Assembly: GCA_015679605.1 (NCBI GenBank)
Contig: JAAAVE010000398.1
Coordinates: 9,550 to 20,419 of the forward strand
DNA: 10,870 nt
Source of the DNA: Podila epigama
Taxonomy: Eukaryota; Mortierellomycota; Mortierellomycetes; Mortierellales; Mortierellaceae
Direction of reading: 5' to 3'
The translations under genes and the position numbers were made by a program. Each line of letters begins with the position of its first letter. Positions within the stretch are counted from its first letter, which is position 1. This document shows, in pieces, positions 7,304-10,870 of this stretch. The notes under the pieces were generated by a model. The model ran no database searches. It was not told the DNA's origin and saw nothing but the letters and a program-made list of their open reading frames with translations.

Positions 7304-7649
7304 TGATGTGATTAGCTGGGCGGGTTGAATGGAAGGGGGGAAGGAAAGGGTGGGAAGAGGGATGGAGAAAAAAAAAGAATTGTGTTCAAAAACCGCCTGT
7401 TCGTTCGTTGACTCTTTCATTTTTTTCCTGCCCGCCATTACAGTGCTCCCTTCTCTTCTCTTTTCATTGATTATTGTGACTGGTTCAAAAAAAGTTGTTG
7501 ATTTTACACATTTTACCCTTATTTCCCACCACTTTGCCACCAAACACACAAATCGCAGTCTTTTGTACAAATCACTTTTTTTTTTTTTTTTTTGGGATAG
7601 AAAATTCTTTGTATTTATAATGCTATTTGATGTGGACTTTTTTTTTTTT
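7304..7649 (-). other. Spacer between glycogen synthase and TOM40
   Basis: These 346 bases must hold the 3' UTR of glycogen synthase and the promoter and 5' leader of TOM40. The plus strand shows T runs (about 7577-7593 and 7638-7651), seen as A runs on the sense strand. The part next to TOM40 is C-rich on the sense strand. No TATA box or clear AATAAA is identified; ATTATAAATAC (minus strand, near 7612-7622) is the nearest A/T-rich signal after the synthase stop. Confidence 0.55.
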
Positions 7650-10600
7650 TTACTTGGCACCATGCCCGTTGCTCTGGCTTGTGCCATTCGCTAAAGATGC
7701 ATTGTATGCACCATTCTGTACTGCAGAGCCCAGAACCGCTGGGTTCTCTCGCGCTGCCTTGACCTCAGACTTTGTCACTGGAAACTCGCCCTCGGCCTGC
7801 AACTCTTCCCGGGCTGATGAATGGTGTCGGAATGGGATCTTGATCTGCAAGTCCTCTTCGTCATCATTATTCTGCATCTTGTATTGGAGGAATTTTTCCC
7901 GGTCATGGATTGACATATTGGCAAACGTCAGCTCAGCCTCTGAACCCTCTTGTGGTGTACGAATGCGGGGAGAACCAGGCGCTGATCTTGGGTTCGGCAC
8001 CTTTGTGCGCTCTACTGAGGATTCGTCCACACCGAAATAATCATCGTCAAAGGAATCAGGGTAGGCTCTCCTCAGTGCCAGCTGGCGAGCCTTGATATAT
8101 TCGAGTCCCATTCGCTTCCAGTCCAAAAGGTCTGACAGACGCTCAGTACGGTTGCGCTGGTTAATACGCTGACGGCGAGACTTTTGGCAAAAGACGAGCA
8201 TCTGGTCGGCCAACTGCTGGATCGACTCTTCAACCGACTTCATACGGCGGTCGACAATGTAAATACCGTACTCTGAAGAGTCCACAATGTTATCGTCCAT
8301 AAAGCATCCAAAGCCAGACAAATTGGTCGTGATACTGGGCACACCCATGACTGTGCATTCTGCGGGAGTGTAGCCCCAGGGTTCATAGTACGAAGGGAAC
8401 ACGCCCAAGTGACAACCACGGACAAACTCTTCATAATCAAGGCCAAAGAGGGGGTTGTTGGAGTTCAAGAACTCGGGGTGGAACACAACCTTGACGCGGT
8501 CCGAAGGGTGGTTGAACAGGCCCAGGCGGCGAAGCTGGTTCAGAACTGGGTCCTTGGCATCATCTGCCATGTTATGTGTGACGATTGGGGGCAAAGTCGA
8601 ACGCTTCAAAGCAAAGGTGCGGCGCTTGAGCAAAATTTGATCTTCGCTTGTTAGGAACTGGGTCGTGTTCACATCACCTCCACGAGCGGCCTTCTCGAAC
8701 AGACGAGTCTCCATACGCTTGGCAATGTCTGAGACGGTCTCCTTCAGTTGCTTGACGACAGCCTGACCCTTGAGTGCCTCTACCGTGAACGAGTGCGTCT
8801 CTGCTGGGGTGATGATGAAAGCCACGACCGTCATGGGTGAGTTACAGGCTTTAAGCTTTTCATTCAAGCCTAGTTGGATTCGCAAAAATAAATAAAAAAT
8901 AAAAAAATAAGGCGTGTGAGTTTTTTTTTAAGAACGACAATCAAGTGTGTTGCACAAACCAATTGTCCAAGGAAGTGATGTTAAACTTACGTTGCAATGA
9001 CTCGATAAACATATCCAAGCCTTTGTTGCGATATTCGTAACGACCAGCCGTGAAAAAGTAAAGAGTGTTTTCCAGATCAAAATCATAATGTCCATAGAAA
9101 TGACCCCGAACAAAGTTGTGGATGCGATCCTTGGACACTGCATGCAAGTTTTGGAACTCGTGCATAGCCGAAAACTTGACAACGTTCAAGCCGTTGGGCA
9201 AGACACCATCTGTGAGATCAGAAAGAGTACATGTTAATAAACAGGTGTCAATAAACAAGATGAGCAAAATAAAAAAATAAAAATAAAAATTAGACATTTT
9301 GGACCAGTGAAGAACAGGATGACATACCAGGCTTGCGCTTCAACAGATGCTCTGCCTCATAGGCAGTAATATGAGAGACGGTGGTAAAGACATCGCAGCA
9401 ATGGGTAGCTGCGCGCTCGATGCAGTAGCGATGGTAAATGCCACGCTTGCCAGCCTCGTGGTCAACATCAAAGTTACGGAGGTTGTTATAAAAGTCGACA
9501 GAGCCGGCACAGAGGTATCGGCCGAGGAGAGTGGCGTGAGTGGTGAAGATGGTAGTGACGTCGATATGACGCTTGCGGCACAGAGCAATACCCACACCAG
9601 CGAGCCACTCATGGAAGTGGGCGATAATGGCTGCCTTGCGCTCATGGGCGACGAACTAATGAGGGAAACAGGACGAGGATGAGGATGAGCTGGCTGTATT
9701 AGTTTCTTTGTTCAGTCCATTAAAATGACGCGCATGAATGTGCGTGTTGACCTCTCTCAAAACATTTCCCCGCGTCTGAGAGTGATTGACTCGCTTGATT
9801 TGCTTGTTTGCTTGCGCAAAAAAAAAGGGCTGGTAAGAAAGAGAGAGAGAGAGCCCTTTGTTCACAAGCTTTTTTTTTTGATAAGGAATGGATAAAACGA
9901 CTGCTGACAGTTTTCTTCACCCACTCATTGCCCTCTCTCCCAACGAACAGATTGATAGGGAAAAAAAAAATAGAAATCATCCTCGAAACAACAGCAGGCA
10001 ACTTTCTGCTTATCCTTGCATGTCACGAATGTCAGCAGAATATGAGCTCCGAAGCCATCCATGTCTTCATGAATTTGTATTTTGTCTTTTTTTTTCATAA
10101 TCACCTGCATATTGCTGTTGTTGCGTCACTTTTTCCTCAGTCTCCCAACACCCCAATTTTTGTTGCCATGGCATATCTGTGAGATAGAAAATAAGCCAAG
10201 AAAGAAAGAAAAAAAAAAGGGAAATGCCTACCTCGCCAAGGAACCATGCTACAAGGTAACCAAAGAGAATAGCTTCATTCGTCTCGTGGTCGTTGGGTGG
10301 TGAGGGAATGCCGGCGACATTCCACAGATCACCCTTCCACTCATCCAGCTTATGATAGACAGAGCCAGTGTCAAAGAGAAGCACCTTGGGCGCACCCTCA
10401 ATCAACCAACGACCATAGAGGAATTTGACACCACGTTCCTTCATCGACTCGAGCGTCAGACGGAGTTCGGGGGAATCAGGCTCGAGTGTCTCGACCTCAA
10501 GTGGTGCTGTTTTGTATGAGAGTGGTCCGATCATAGTATAGCGATCACCATACTCGTGGCAAGTGACGGGGGCCTTTGACTTGAGAACGGTGTAAATGCC

Positions 10601-10779
10601 TCCAACTACAATGATTTGACGAATGGAAGAAGCGATTTCATGTTTAGTAATGTTTTTCAAATCATTTCCGTTGAAAAAGACATGGTTCCCAATGCGTTAC
10701 CTTTGTTGGCGACCTCCCAAGCGATCTCAAAGAGAAGAGGCTTGTGAACGTTTCTTGGTGGATCAGTGGTCATGGTCAT
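7650..10779 (-). CDS. GSY1: Glycogen [starch] synthase (GT3 family)
   Basis: This cytosolic enzyme transfers glucose from UDP-glucose to the non-reducing end of glycogen, extending primers made by glycogenin. Five exons (10779-10701, 10605-10232, 9655-9328, 9209-8991, 8869-7650) join in frame to give 739 residues, slightly longer than yeast Gsy2. Visible motifs are [13 protein letters not shown] (26-38, nucleotide-sugar loop), [36 protein letters not shown], and EPWGYTPAE with the two Glu (about 496 and 504) matching the yeast catalytic pair. The Arg cluster [14 protein letters not shown] (about 565-578) is the glucose-6-phosphate sensing helix. The C-terminal [12 protein letters not shown] (about 628-639) matches the inhibitory phosphorylation region of yeast Gsy2. 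The remaining tail, about 100 residues, is polar and poorly conserved. Intron 1 carries TACTAAAC as branch site. A second in-frame ATG two codons on (10773) is an equally possible start. Confidence 0.97.
9656..10231 (-). other. Long second intron of glycogen synthase (576 bp)
   Basis: The donor GTAGGC is at 10231 and the acceptor CATTAG ends at 9656. The protein on both sides (WFLGE, then [17 protein letters not shown]) matches the family without a gap, so no coding exon is missing. The intron holds a GA run (about 9841-9853), GCTT-rich repeats and several A/T homopolymers. It is about five times longer than the other three introns (95-121 bp). Confidence 0.85.
10642..10649 (-). promoter_or_regulatory. 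Branch site in glycogen synthase intron 1
   Basis: The minus strand reads TACTAAAC, one inserted base away from the yeast consensus TACTAAC, about 35 bases before the acceptor at 10606. Confidence 0.55.
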
Positions 10780-10870
10780 GATATGAGGAATGATATGCGA
10801 TATGAATTCTTGTGTAAGGTTGTTTTGTTTTGTTTTGTTTTTTTACAAGGTGTGGAATGAGGTAGGTGTT
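10780..10870 (-). promoter_or_regulatory. 5' flank of glycogen synthase
   Basis: These 91 bases precede the start codon and run off the window, so only the leader or proximal promoter is visible. It contains four TGTTT units (10821-10840; AAACA on the sense strand) joined to a T run. No TATA or CCAAT box is seen. Confidence 0.4.

Noticed and set aside
9808-10182. 124-codon plus-strand frame inside glycogen synthase intron 2
   Set aside because: It runs through homopolymers and GA repeats and starts in low-complexity sequence; nothing supports a nested gene.

Overview
The window is nuclear DNA from a filamentous, early-diverging fungus. A Mortierella-type (Mortierellomycota) genome is my best guess. 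The support is short GT-AG introns with CTAAC-like branch sites, long A/T homopolymers confined to introns and flanks, codon-rich exons that match fungal TOM40 and glycogen synthase closely, and Gln/His/Gly/Ser tracts in one protein. No bacterial, phage or mobile-element signature is visible. The species assignment is inference.

Layout. Bases 1-1781 hold no supportable gene. This is an A/T- and pyrimidine-rich flank with many small tandem repeats, ending in a putative promoter with an ACGCGT inverted pair (1316-1341), a G-quadruplex-prone tract (1519-1567) and a CCAAT box. Bases 1782-4617 (+) hold a six-exon gene for a protein of about 750 residues. It looks like a degenerate MoxR/magnesium-chelatase-type AAA+ domain split by a low-complexity insert of roughly 290 residues. 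Bases 4618-5252 are the convergent 3' region. Bases 5253-7303 (-) hold TOM40 in four exons, encoding 333 residues of the mitochondrial outer-membrane import pore. Bases 7304-7649 are a short head-to-tail spacer. Bases 7650-10779 (-) hold glycogen synthase in five exons, encoding 739 residues. Bases 10780-10870 are its 5' flank.

The three genes show no shared pathway. TOM40 and glycogen synthase are housekeeping genes. The item most worth a second look is the AAA-like gene. It keeps the sensor-1 Asn, the lid domain and the sensor-2 Arg, but lacks a recognisable Walker A, the Walker B Glu and the LDRF-type Arg. All five of its introns are phase 0 and have donors without the +5 G. The exon junctions reported here were derived by reading frame, splice dinucleotides and recall of family sequences; no alignment was run.
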